From a virus: 33,875 bases of DNA. The stretch spans positions 1 through 33,875 of IMG/VR virus record IMGVR_UViG_3300023176_004491, one strand, 5' to 3'. Each line of letters begins with the position of its first letter. The stretch's first letter is position 1. The position numbers were made by a program, and so were the translations under genes. Below are positions 25,127 to 32,294 of the stretch, piece after piece. Below the pieces are notes generated by a model that was not told the DNA's origin, did not search any database, and worked only from the letters and a program-made list of their open reading frames with translations.

Positions 25127-25903
25127 ATGCACGGCATGTTAATCGAACGCACCTACTTGAACGCATGGGGCCGCATCGCCAACCCGAACAATCGGAAACT
25201 TCGCGAGCGCTACGCGGAGCTCTGCACGGATGTCATCATCAACTTGAATGATGGGAACGCGCGCGAAACGTGGTTTACGTTTTACCAGCTCGACGACTAT
25301 GCGAACGCCGTCGATGAGCTCGAGGACCTTGGTTGCCACGTTCACTTCATGACGTGGGTGCGTCCGAAGGCGCCATGGCTTAACGGCATGATTGATGATT
25401 GCCTTGAGCTACTCGACCGGACGCAAGCCAGAAGTCTGCTATGCGACCTTGAAGGGCCTTGGGCAAGGTCTAAAGCATCCGAGCGCGAAGATGCGGCGGA
25501 AGCCATCGGAGAAGCCTTTTGCGGCCGTGATTGGGGCTTTACAGACGTTCCCATGGTGAAGTGGTCTAAAGTGGCGTCGATAGCAGAGCGCGCAGCTTAT
25601 TGGATGCCACAGTGCCACACTTTTGGCCGCCGCAATGGCATCAAGCCCCGGCCGTGGTATCGGACACCGGGCAAGCTCGAGCGGTGGACCCATAAAAAGT
25701 GGGGCAAGCGGCTAGAAGTCGGCCAGCGCATCATCCCTCACCTGGCGGACTACAACGTTGGCTCTTACCGGCAGACGGCGCCAGGGCTGCGGGAAAGCAT
25801 CGCAACGTGCCATGAGCTTGGGTATACTGAGATTGCGGCATGGTGCCCGTTGAAAGGGCCAAAAAACCCCCAGGTATGGAAGGGCTTGAAGTATGAGCGA
25901 TGA
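25127..25903 (+). CDS. TIM-barrel-like protein, candidate endolysin
   Basis: A 258-residue protein in the lysis position. Regularly spaced strand ends rich in acidic or aromatic residues suggest a TIM barrel of glycoside-hydrolase type: CTDVIINLND, GCHVHFMTWVRP, SLLCDLEGPW (D107, E109), VPMVKWSK, IIPHLADYN and GYTEIAAWCPLKG. The D-x-E pair at the end of a central strand recalls GH25-like lysozymes. No other endolysin candidate is present in the window, so cell-wall cleavage is inferred from context, not from a recognised family. It has no signal peptide. It opens after a short divergent gap and overlaps the next gene by 11 bases. Confidence 0.7.
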   Translation: MHGMLIERTYLNAWGRIANPNNRKLRERYAELCTDVIINLNDGNARETWFTFYQLDDYANAVDELEDLGCHVHFMTWVRPKAPWLNGMIDDCLELLDRTQARSLLCDLEGPWARSKASEREDAAEAIGEAFCGRDWGFTDVPMVKWSKVASIAERAAYWMPQCHTFGRRNGIKPRPWYRTPGKLERWTHKKWGKRLEVGQRIIPHLADYNVGSYRQTAPGLRESIATCHELGYTEIAAWCPLKGPKNPQVWKGLKYER

Positions 25904-26174
25904 CGGCGGATGGCTTCGGGCGAATGTCGGGACGGTGGTTGGCTGGTGTCTCACGGTCCTTGCGGTGGCCAGCTTTGCCGGCACACTCTATGCGGATGTG
26001 AACCATATGGCGTCCGAAGTGGCCGACAATAAGAAGCGCCTAGAACGCTATGAAGAGCGCTTGCGGCCGGTCGAAACATTGGTTGTGCAGCTCGCCTCGC
26101 TGCGAGAAGACCTGCGGCAGATGCGGTCCGAGCTTGCAGAGATTAGGCGGCTTCTGTTAAAACAACGGCAATGA
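25893..26174 (+). CDS. Membrane protein with coiled coil (lysis cassette)
   Basis: A 93-residue protein with one transmembrane segment near residues 14-34 (VVGWCLTVLAVASFAGTLYA) and a charged coiled coil after it (NKKRLERYEERL, then LASLREDLRQMRSELAEIRR). Small proteins of this layout often sit beside holins and have been called holin-associated or i-spanin-like. With a second candidate of the same layout downstream, its own role is uncertain. It overlaps both neighbours. Confidence 0.7.
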   Translation: MSDDGGWLRANVGTVVGWCLTVLAVASFAGTLYADVNHMASEVADNKKRLERYEERLRPVETLVVQLASLREDLRQMRSELAEIRRLLLKQRQ

Positions 26175-26359
26175 AAGCACTTTTAGACAAGGCGCTCGGC
26201 AAGTTTGCGAGCCGAAAACTCATCGCGTTCGGGGTGTCAACCGCTGCGCTCTTCGGTGGCCATCTCGAGGGCTCTGAATGGGCCAATATCGCCATTGCCT
26301 ACGTGAGCAGCCAAGCCGTGGTTGATACGGCCATCGCAATGATTAAGGCGCGAAAATGA
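26171..26359 (+). CDS. Holin-like small membrane protein
   Basis: A 62-residue protein with a basic N-terminus (KALLDKALGKFASRK), a hydrophobic LIAFGVSTAALFGG, a short polar break and a second hydrophobic stretch (WANIAIAYVSSQAVVDTAIA), ending KARK. Two segments with charged ends in under 65 residues, within a lysis cassette, fit a class II holin that would release the lysis enzyme. The call is from topology and position, as holins share little sequence. Confidence 0.65.
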   Translation: MKALLDKALGKFASRKLIAFGVSTAALFGGHLEGSEWANIAIAYVSSQAVVDTAIAMIKARK

Positions 26360-26706
26360 TGGCCGGTGTGGCCGGCGCACTAAAGAAGGCCGGTGGCTGG
26401 CTTTTGGGCGTGGTGCTCATCGTGCCAACCACTATCGCGCTTTATCTTTGGGGCCGGTCCTGGCGCAGCAAAGCGCAAGGCTACCGCAAGCACATTGAGA
26501 CCCTTCGCGGTGCCATCGAAGCCGCTGAAGAGCGGGCCAAGGCTCAAGCCGAAGCGGCTGGCAGGTATGCGGAGCAAGCCAAAGCGCTCGAAGAGCGAAC
26601 GGCGAAGCTCTTGGAGAACATCAAAGCCGCTGAAGCGGACATCGACGCCATTGAATCGACGGCCGGCAAGGTCAACGCGGCTTTTGGGCTCGATGATGCG
26701 GACTAG
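26356..26706 (+). CDS. Inner-membrane spanin-like protein
   Basis: A 116-residue protein with one N-terminal transmembrane helix (about 13-34: GGWLLGVVLIVPTTIALYLW) and a long helical, heptad-like stretch (RGAIEAAEERAKAQAEAAGR and AKALEERTAKLLENIKAAEA). This is the layout of Rz-type i-spanins, which join the inner to the outer membrane during lysis of Gram-negative hosts. The next gene starts inside its 3' end in another frame, as spanin partners often do. Confidence 0.65.
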   Translation: MMAGVAGALKKAGGWLLGVVLIVPTTIALYLWGRSWRSKAQGYRKHIETLRGAIEAAEERAKAQAEAAGRYAEQAKALEERTAKLLENIKAAEADIDAIESTAGKVNAAFGLDDAD

Positions 26707-27094
26707 GGTGGTGGCGCTGGTGGCGCTGGCGAGCGTCTTGATGGCGTCCAAGCCATGCCCACAAGCCTTTGAACTGAGCGAAGGCGCTGCGGCACCTTGC
26801 ACGGGCGTGCTTTTCCCTGAGCGCGTGGCGGTTGAATGCGTACAGCTCAAGGTATCGGTCTTGCCACGGCTTGAGCTTGAGCTTAAGCACGAAAAAGACG
26901 CAAGCCGGCTCGAGCTCCAAAAGGCAGAAGCGCTGGCCGGTGCATATCGGACTGAAGCCGATAAGCTCCGAGAGCTTTTGAAGCAGCGCCAGCCAGCGGT
27001 TGAGCCGTTGCCAGCGTGGGGCATTGCGACGATTGGCGCGGCCGTGGGCGCGGTGATAGTGGGGGCGGTGTGGCTAGCAGTGGAGCTCCGATGA
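26693..27094 (+). CDS. Possible second spanin or membrane protein with both-end hydrophobic segments
   Basis: A 133-residue protein overlapping the end of the previous gene. ATG 26693 or 26696 gives an N-terminal signal-like stretch (RVVALVALASVLMASKPCPQ) with a cysteine that might be lipidated, though the residues before it do not make a good lipobox. It continues LSEGAAAPCTGVLFPE, a pattern seen in phage lysis-region proteins, then a helical KHEKDASRLELQKAEALAGA and a C-terminal transmembrane segment (WGIATIGAAVGAVIVGAVWL). The C-terminal membrane helix argues against a classical Rz1 lipoprotein. It overlaps the next gene as ATGA. Confidence 0.65.
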   Translation: MMRTRVVALVALASVLMASKPCPQAFELSEGAAAPCTGVLFPERVAVECVQLKVSVLPRLELELKHEKDASRLELQKAEALAGAYRTEADKLRELLKQRQPAVEPLPAWGIATIGAAVGAVIVGAVWLAVELR

Positions 27095-28320
27095 CACTGG
27101 AAGAGCTAAAGGCTTCAGAGCATTACGCCATTGTAGGTCGCAACGCTCGCAACTATCAGCACCAGCGAACGGCTTCAAAGCTGGGCATCACTAATGAGCA
27201 AGCCAAAGAGCTTCACCAAGCCATCCGCGATGAAGGCAAGCCGGCGCCGGTGGAAGAAAGCCCCGGCCTTGATGAAGTCGAAGCGACCGGCATGGCCGAT
27301 GAGCTTCGCCAGCTCAAGAGCGCTTTAAAACAAAGTCGTCGAAGTCAATTTGAGCGGCGCAAGCTCCGCAAGCTCGCCTTCAAGCTGGCCGAAAAGCCGG
27401 CCAAGGCTCCACGATGGGTCCACCAAGCTAAAGCGATACGGGGCAGCGCTGGCACGCCAACGCTTTTGCTGAGTGACCTGCATTGGGGCGAAGTGGTTCG
27501 CGAGTATGAGGTCTTCGGCTTGAATGCGTATGATGTGGACATAGCTCGCGAGCGGTTGAAGCGCGTTATCAAGGGAACCATCGATCTTCTACGGTCCCAC
27601 ATCGTAAGCCCTGGCGGCTACCCCGGCATTGTGGTTGCGCTTGGTGGTGATATGGTCTCCGGTGGCATACACCCTGAGCTCTTGGCGACCGATGAGATGC
27701 CACCGATTGCGGCGACGCTTGACCTTCGTGATCACCTAGTGGCCGGCTTGCGTTTACTAGCTGACGAATTTGGTAACGTCTTCGTTCCTTGCGTCGATGG
27801 CAACCATGACCGGAGCACCAAGCGCACCTTTGCCAAGGCCAGGGCAGAGCATAGCTATGGCTGGATGCTGTATTGCTTGCTTGAGCGGGAGTTTGCCAAC
27901 GATGACCGCATCACGGTCCAGGTGAGCGAAGAGACCGACCTTCTTTATGATTGCGCGGGGCTTCGCTACCTTTTGACTCATGGCGATTCAATGGGGGTGA
28001 AGGGTGGCAACGGCATCATTGGTGCGCTTGGCCCCATCATGCGCGGCTATAAGAAGACGGCCGCAAGCATGGCGGCGGTTGGGCGTGGCTTTGATGTCAT
28101 TGTGATGGGCCATTGGCACCAATATCTTGCGCTTCGGGATGTGCGCGTCAATGGCACGCTGAAGGGTTATGACGAGTACGCACGCCAGCAACGCTTCCAC
28201 TATGAGCCACCGTCCCAAAGCCTTTGGCTGACGCATCCAAAGCACGGCATCACGCTATCTATGCCCGTCCTGGCCGATGAGCCAAGAAAGGGCGCGCAGG
28301 GCTTCAACAGCAATCTCTGA
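27091..28320 (+). CDS. Calcineurin-like metallophosphoesterase with N-terminal HTH-like region
   Basis: A 409-residue protein. The metallophosphoesterase core has all five motifs in order: SDLHWGE (D129, H131), GGDMVSGG (D187), DGNHDRS (N238, H239), THGDS (H297) and GHWHQY (H341, H343), enough to hold two metals. Residues 1-50 include ASKLGITNEQAKELHQAIRD, which looks like a helix-turn-helix, followed by a charged linker. Substrate is unknown; relatives act on DNA ends, nucleotides or proteins. ATG 27091 overlaps the preceding stop as ATGA. Confidence 0.88.
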   Translation: MTLEELKASEHYAIVGRNARNYQHQRTASKLGITNEQAKELHQAIRDEGKPAPVEESPGLDEVEATGMADELRQLKSALKQSRRSQFERRKLRKLAFKLAEKPAKAPRWVHQAKAIRGSAGTPTLLLSDLHWGEVVREYEVFGLNAYDVDIARERLKRVIKGTIDLLRSHIVSPGGYPGIVVALGGDMVSGGIHPELLATDEMPPIAATLDLRDHLVAGLRLLADEFGNVFVPCVDGNHDRSTKRTFAKARAEHSYGWMLYCLLEREFANDDRITVQVSEETDLLYDCAGLRYLLTHGDSMGVKGGNGIIGALGPIMRGYKKTAASMAAVGRGFDVIVMGHWHQYLALRDVRVNGTLKGYDEYARQQRFHYEPPSQSLWLTHPKHGITLSMPVLADEPRKGAQGFNSNL

Positions 28321-28559
28321 TGGCTTCCAGCTCATATCGGATGCCTGACATCCTGCTAAGCGTTGCAGCGTACTGCCTGCCCATGGGGCAGACAGTAGAG
28401 ATTGAATGCACGCCGTGCTACCTGAAGGGCAACAGCCACCACATATGGGTGGGCAGGTGCGCCAAATGCGGTGACATCTTAGCAAGCTGCGATGACTCGG
28501 ATTGCTTTTACAACATCGAATGCCGGTGCTTGATTAACAAAGCTCGCGAATCTGAATAA
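28320..28559 (+). CDS. Cysteine-rich zinc-ribbon-like protein
   Basis: A 79-residue protein with EIECTPCYLKGNSHHIWVGR, then CAKCGDILASCDDSDC and IECRC, giving enough paired cysteines for two zinc sites or one zinc site with disulfides. It is coupled to the metallophosphoesterase (TGATG). Its last 26 bases overlap the 3' end of the opposite-strand gene. Function is unknown; nucleic-acid or protein binding is the usual role of such ribbons. It is the last plus-strand gene of this block. Confidence 0.65.
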   Translation: MASSSYRMPDILLSVAAYCLPMGQTVEIECTPCYLKGNSHHIWVGRCAKCGDILASCDDSDCFYNIECRCLINKARESE

Positions 28560-28875
28560 CGCCACTGTGATAGGTGCGCCATCCTTCACCCGGTGGCCGA
28601 ACCCGGAACTGATGCGGATGCGTGCCAATGGGCTGGCCGGTGCTATCCCATGAAACTTGCCACCGGCCGGCCGCTTCTTCCGTGGCGTCGATGGTTCCAA
28701 GCACCACCGTGCTTGCTTCCTGGTCGATGCATATGCGCCATTCGACATCATAGCCGGTGCCATCCACGGGCGTTCCGGCGCTGTCTTCGTAGAGCTCGAA
28801 GGTGAACTTGGCCACATCTTCGGTGAAAAACCAATCATCAACACCAAAGTTCAAAGGTTGCGCGCGCGTCGTCAT
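28534..28875 (-). CDS. Beta-rich, baseplate-type hypothetical protein in the reverse operon
   Basis: A 113-residue protein with a small beta-sandwich pattern: DVAKFTFELYEDSAGTPVDG, then YDVEWRICIDQEASTVVLGT, GRWQVSWDSTGQPIG and HQFRVRPPGEGWRTYHSGVI. This order resembles the N-terminal domain of phage baseplate upper proteins (BppU-like), but no search was possible. It is the last gene of the minus-strand early block, an odd place for a virion protein. Its stop lies within the convergent plus-strand gene. Confidence 0.6.
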   Translation of the reverse strand: MTTRAQPLNFGVDDWFFTEDVAKFTFELYEDSAGTPVDGTGYDVEWRICIDQEASTVVLGTIDATEEAAGRWQVSWDSTGQPIGTHPHQFRVRPPGEGWRTYHSGVIQIRELC

Positions 28876-29099
28876 TGTGTGTCATCCTCGAGGCTGGTGA
28901 GCCACGCTTGAAGGTTGCTATGCGTTAGGTGAAGCCGCCACGGCTTGCTTGGCATCATAGCGGCTTTGGCTTCGAGTGCCACCAAGAGCTTCTTTGCGTG
29001 GTGGACCAATGCCGTGCATTCAGCATCGCAAAACACGCGAGGGCGACCCCGGCCTGGCTTGGCCGGTGGTAGCTTTTGCTGGCAGGCTTTGCAGCGCAT
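28872..29099 (-). CDS. Zinc-ribbon protein (GRPRVFC type)
   Basis: A 75-residue protein from ATG at 29099. Four cysteines, C3-x2-C6 and C24-x3-C28, flank a basic linker ending in GRGRPRVFCDAEC; this form is frequent in small phage proteins of unknown role and implies zinc binding, with DNA contact possible. The tail is helical (AKKLLVALEAKAAMMPSKPW). It overlaps the gene before it as TGATG and the gene after it by four bases. Confidence 0.65.
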   Translation of the reverse strand: MRCKACQQKLPPAKPGRGRPRVFCDAECTALVHHAKKLLVALEAKAAMMPSKPWRLHLTHSNLQAWLTSLEDDTQ

Positions 29100-29479
29100 C
29101 AAGCGGCTTGGCCGGCTTCAACAAGGTCAAGAGCTTCATGCGCGAAGCACATAATCGCTTCATTGATGAGCCAATGGACGGCCAAAAGCTCTTTGTCGTC
29201 CAGCTCCCAGGTATCAAGCTCGCAACCATCCTCATCATAAAGCTCGGACGGAAGCGCTCCCCATGGGTTGGACTTAACGCTTTGCTCTTTGACATATGCG
29301 TTGAGGGCTTCACCGTGCTCGCGGTACAGCTTCAGCGCGTCTTTACTGTTTGGGCTTAGGCATGGGCAACGCAGCTTGCGCCAATCGCTTGAAGGTCCTA
29401 AGCAAAGCAGCGAATCAAGGAAGGTGGCGCAGCTCCAATCGTAGCTTCCGGGCATCCATTCAGGTTGTTGAATTGTCAT
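29099..29479 (-). CDS. Hypothetical protein
   Basis: A 126-residue acidic protein with the start ATG at 29479 chosen because GGAG lies eight bases upstream; a longer form from 29539 lacks such a site. It begins MTIQQPEWMPGSYDWSC and includes helical stretches around DALKLYREHGEALNAYVKEQ and WLINEAIMCFAHEALDLVEA, with several scattered cysteines (CLGPSS, RCPC). No family was recognised. It follows the only clearly AT-rich gap of the window. Confidence 0.6.
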   Translation of the reverse strand: MTIQQPEWMPGSYDWSCATFLDSLLCLGPSSDWRKLRCPCLSPNSKDALKLYREHGEALNAYVKEQSVKSNPWGALPSELYDEDGCELDTWELDDKELLAVHWLINEAIMCFAHEALDLVEAGQAA

Positions 29480-29580
29480 TTTTTGGGCTCCGTGTCCGTG
29501 TTGATGAATCAACTGTACGCGCCTGGGCCCATATTGCAACTATTATTTTAAAAAAAATAAGACTCAATGAAGGCGGAGCC
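29480..29580. other. AT-rich intergenic region with possible minus-strand terminator or promoter
   Basis: A 101-bp gap holding an A/T tract at 29541-29560 (TATTATTTTAAAAAAAATAA) that stands out from the GC-rich surroundings. On the minus strand, just past the nuclease stop, AAGGC-TCC-GCCTT can form a hairpin (29570-29582), but the T-run starts about 11 bases after it, so it is a poor classical terminator. The tract could equally be the UP or -10 region of a promoter for the three downstream minus-strand genes. I cannot fix a -35/-10 pair with confidence. Confidence 0.4.
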
Positions 29581-30717
29581 TTATGGCCTTTTCACTTTGC
29601 TTGAAACCAACCGCTGGTACGGCACTCTATCAGCCAAGCAATCAAGCACTTCGCGCAGCTCTTTATCTTCTTTAGTGAGCTTCCCGAGCTTGGTGGTGCT
29701 GAAGGTGGCATACCGGTCAAAGACATCGCCAAGCAGGGTGCTGGTGCGCTCTGCGATGGCTTGCGCGGTCTCCATTGGTGGGAAGACTCGCTTGGTGCTG
29801 GTGCTCAATCGATACGTCCGGCCACCGGCCGTCCATTGGCCATCCGGCTCGAGCTCAAGCCTTTGCTTGATGGCGCCATCCAGCTCCCGCTTTCGGCCGT
29901 CAAGTATCTTGATTCGCGCGGCGATGTCTTCGCGCTGGCTCGCCAAGTCTTCCGGCTTTTCAAGGTCTGCCCATGCCACCGGCTCACCACCGGCTAGGAC
30001 GGCTTGATAGGCTTGGCAACGCGAGCGGTAACCGCACCAGCCGCAGAGCGTTGATAGCTCCGCAGGTGTGGCAATGTCCTGGCCATCGTGGAGCGCGAGA
30101 AGCCGCTTGCCCGTCGCCAGGAGGAAGCGCTTGGTGCGCTCTGCATCTTCAGCCGTCTTCATGACGCTGATGAGCACGTCATGCCGTAGCAGGTGAAAGG
30201 TCAACTTCACCGTCTTGGCCCATGGGTAGAGCTGGCGCACGGCGAGATTGTAGACCTCCATCTGCAAACTATCTTCAGCTTCCTTGCGGCTCATCAACGC
30301 TTGATTGGTTTTATAATCGACGACTTCAACGGTATCAGAGTCAAGGCTATCGATGCGGTCGATGAAACCGACCAGCGCCAGGCGTGCGGCCGGTCCGCTA
30401 TCGCCAAGCGCAACATCAAAAGCGCGTTCAACGCCGATGATATCGCGCCCGTCGATGTGGCGCTTGGCCTTAGTGACCAGCGCGCCAAGCTCGTCAATCT
30501 GCCGGTGGTCGCGAATGCCGGCATTGGCTGCAAACTCCTCGAGCTCACCAAGTGGCCGGCCGAGCGTGTATGCCTCGAGCGCAGCATGGACCGCTTTGCC
30601 GAAGTCAAGCGCGCCCGTGCTCGGCTCTTTGAGCCGGTCAAGGTAGCGGTAGCGGTAGGCTTTGGGACATCGGACCCATTTATCAACGCGGGAAAACGAA
30701 AGGTTGAGCTTCAACAT
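29581..30717 (-). CDS. Cas4-like PD-(D/E)XK nuclease with iron-sulfur cysteines
   Basis: A 378-residue protein. The nuclease core has FGKAVHAAL (H44), GFIDRID (D120), EVVDYKT (D134, K136) and SLQMEVYNLA (Q152, Y156), the full RecB/Cas4 set. Four cysteines, C17 in VRCPKAYRY and C225, C228, C234 in CGWCGYRSRC, match the 4Fe-4S arrangement of Cas4 and AddB. Such enzymes resect DNA ends to make single strands for recombination. The C-terminal 130 residues add a helical region (ARIKILDGRKRELDGAIKQR) not seen in short Cas4. ATG 30717 follows GGTGG; a GTG at 30726 is an alternative. No cas1 or CRISPR array is near, so an adaptation role is unlikely. Confidence 0.88.
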   Translation of the reverse strand: MLKLNLSFSRVDKWVRCPKAYRYRYLDRLKEPSTGALDFGKAVHAALEAYTLGRPLGELEEFAANAGIRDHRQIDELGALVTKAKRHIDGRDIIGVERAFDVALGDSGPAARLALVGFIDRIDSLDSDTVEVVDYKTNQALMSRKEAEDSLQMEVYNLAVRQLYPWAKTVKLTFHLLRHDVLISVMKTAEDAERTKRFLLATGKRLLALHDGQDIATPAELSTLCGWCGYRSRCQAYQAVLAGGEPVAWADLEKPEDLASQREDIAARIKILDGRKRELDGAIKQRLELEPDGQWTAGGRTYRLSTSTKRVFPPMETAQAIAERTSTLLGDVFDRYATFSTTKLGKLTKEDKELREVLDCLADRVPYQRLVSSKVKRP

Positions 30718-30726
30718 GCCGGCCAC

Positions 30727-31215
30727 CTAGAACGGCACGTCTGAGTCATCATAGCGGGCCGGCTGCGGCTGCGGCGGGAGTGGCCTACCGCCACCCTGCG
30801 GCCGGTGCTGGCGCTCGCGTTGCGATGTTGCGGCGCGGTATCCCTTCACCGTGTTCTGCGGTCCATATTGCGGGCTGCGCTCGATGCCCACCAATATCTT
30901 GCACGTGCCGTTGGCTAGCTCTTCGGGGCGGTCGAAGCCCTTGCGCTTCAGCGCGGTGCATAGCTCCGCTAGGTTTTGCCGGCCGATGTCTTGCGCGATG
31001 GGGTTTTGATGTTGCCACGTCACGTTGCTAAAAATGACGCGGTTGGTGTGCGACGGTCCAAGGATGCGCCAGCGAAACTTGAAAAAAGAGCCGGTGTTGC
31101 TTCGGTTGTCGCGGAGCTCCACGGATTCAATCTGCGCATCGTAGACCGCTGGCGGTAGCGGCTCAAACTTGTCTTGTTTGTTGGCTTTGGGCTTAACGTC
31201 TTCAACTCTAAACAT
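30727..31215 (-). CDS. DUF669-like, probable single-stranded-DNA-binding protein
   Basis: A 162-residue protein from ATG 31215, after GGGGGA. The strand-rich core has LPPAVYDAQIESVELRDNRS, TGSFFKFRWRILGPSHTNRV and TCKILVGIERSPQYGPQN, as in the DUF669 family of phage proteins with an OB-like role. The last 40 residues are disordered (Gly/Pro/Gln-rich) and end DDSDVPF, very close to the acidic DDDIPF tip of bacterial SSB that docks partner proteins. It overlaps the Sak4-like gene by eight bases. Binding to ssDNA is inferred from the tail, family and neighbours. Confidence 0.8.
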   Translation of the reverse strand: MFRVEDVKPKANKQDKFEPLPPAVYDAQIESVELRDNRSNTGSFFKFRWRILGPSHTNRVIFSNVTWQHQNPIAQDIGRQNLAELCTALKRKGFDRPEELANGTCKILVGIERSPQYGPQNTVKGYRAATSQRERQHRPQGGGRPLPPQPQPARYDDSDVPF

Positions 31216-31906
31216 CGGTCTTTCCCCCGTTAATTTTGCGGTAAATGGCTGCGAGGTTGGCCGGCTCATGGAGCCCAAGCCGGCCGCTTCGGTCCTTTGC
31301 GGTGTAGCTTGAATCAGGGTGGCATTGAAGATAGGGCTTCATCTGGCCGGTCTCTTCGTCCTGGTTCGGGATGAGCGCCAAGACTTCATCCACCAGATAT
31401 GGGATGGCCTGGCTTAGTCGCTTTCCAGGGAATGAAGGCGCGTAGAGCATCCGGCCTTGGTCATCCTGCAAGCGCTCTTGCTTGGCCAGCAACACCACGT
31501 TGCAAGGAAGCGACCGTACAGCGCGCACGAAGCGAACCACGCTGTCTTGCATTTCGCCGTAGGCTTGCCGTGGGTCTCGGCTTTGCTCTTTTAGGTTGTT
31601 TAGCAGGCTTTCAGCGAGCTCGCTGATGCTATCGACAATGACCCATGTGTATGGTTGCGGCTTTTGCTGCGACAGCCATCCGAACATCTGGCGGAGCTCT
31701 TCCCATCCGCCAAGCTCAACCGCTGCAATCTCGACATCTCGAAGCGATAGCAAGCCGTTTTCAACGCTCAAGATAAGCGTGCTTTCAGTCTGGCCGGTGG
31801 TGCGGCTCAAGTATGTCTTGCCGGCACCACTAGGTCCGTGAATGACGGCCGTGATGTGGGCGTCTTGACGGCCTAAAGTGGTGGTTATCTCAAAGGGTGG
31901 TTTCAT
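31208..31906 (-). CDS. Sak4-like RecA-fold ATPase (recombination/annealing)
   Basis: A 232-residue NTP-binding protein. Walker A is HGPSGAGKTYLS (residues 23-34), Walker B is WVIVDSISE (88-96), and NVVLLAKQERL carries a conserved later strand. The size and lack of extra domains match Sak4/AAA_24 phage proteins, the single-domain RecA-like recombinases that aid annealing together with an SSB. The neighbouring SSB-like gene agrees with that. AAGGA precedes the ATG. Confidence 0.85.
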   Translation of the reverse strand: MKPPFEITTTLGRQDAHITAVIHGPSGAGKTYLSRTTGQTESTLILSVENGLLSLRDVEIAAVELGGWEELRQMFGWLSQQKPQPYTWVIVDSISELAESLLNNLKEQSRDPRQAYGEMQDSVVRFVRAVRSLPCNVVLLAKQERLQDDQGRMLYAPSFPGKRLSQAIPYLVDEVLALIPNQDEETGQMKPYLQCHPDSSYTAKDRSGRLGLHEPANLAAIYRKINGGKTDV

Positions 31907-31922
31907 GCGTTTTTATCCTTGT

Positions 31923-32294
31923 TCAATGATGTTCGCAGACCATCAGGCCGTCTATTAGTGCTTTAGCCTCGCTATCGACCCATCGGCCGACCGGTGTGAC
32001 ACCACTAAAGACGCGGAACTTGTTGGCGCGAAGCCGGCAATGAAGCCGTGGGTCGTCGTTTTCTTGCCTCACGAGCGCCAAAAGACATCCCAGCGTGGCG
32101 GGGTCGGAGAAGTCTGGCCAAGGCTGCAACAGCTGTTCAGCCTGAGCGGTTAGCGACATTGATGAGTGAAACTCTCGCAAGCGCATCCAAGCCGGGTTTT
32201 TAGTGGTTGGGTCGAATCCGCGCACCAGCATCCCCGGCATCCAGCGCCACCGCTTTCGGTTGGTAGCGTATCCGCCTAATTGCTGATAATTCAT
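31923..32294 (-). CDS. Hypothetical protein of the recombination operon
   Basis: A 123-residue protein without a recognised motif. It is basic and Trp-rich at the start (YATNRKRWRWMPGMLVRGFD), then has DPATLGCLLALVRQENDDPR and LRANKFRVFSGVTPVGRWVD, and ends in VCEHH. Its start overlaps the previous gene by four bases, and it lies 16 bases before the Sak4-like gene, so it should be made together with it. An accessory role in recombination or regulation is possible, but there is no direct evidence. Confidence 0.65.
   Translation of the reverse strand: MNYQQLGGYATNRKRWRWMPGMLVRGFDPTTKNPAWMRLREFHSSMSLTAQAEQLLQPWPDFSDPATLGCLLALVRQENDDPRLHCRLRANKFRVFSGVTPVGRWVDSEAKALIDGLMVCEHH

Noticed and set aside
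29570-29582. Rho-independent terminator after the Cas4-like nuclease gene
   Set aside because: The AAGGC/GCCTT stem is short and the T-run starts about 11 bases later. Kept only as a possibility in the intergenic entry.
29581-30717. Reading the Cas4-like gene as part of a CRISPR-Cas system
   Set aside because: There is no cas1, cas2 or repeat-spacer array in the window, and the neighbours are phage recombination genes.
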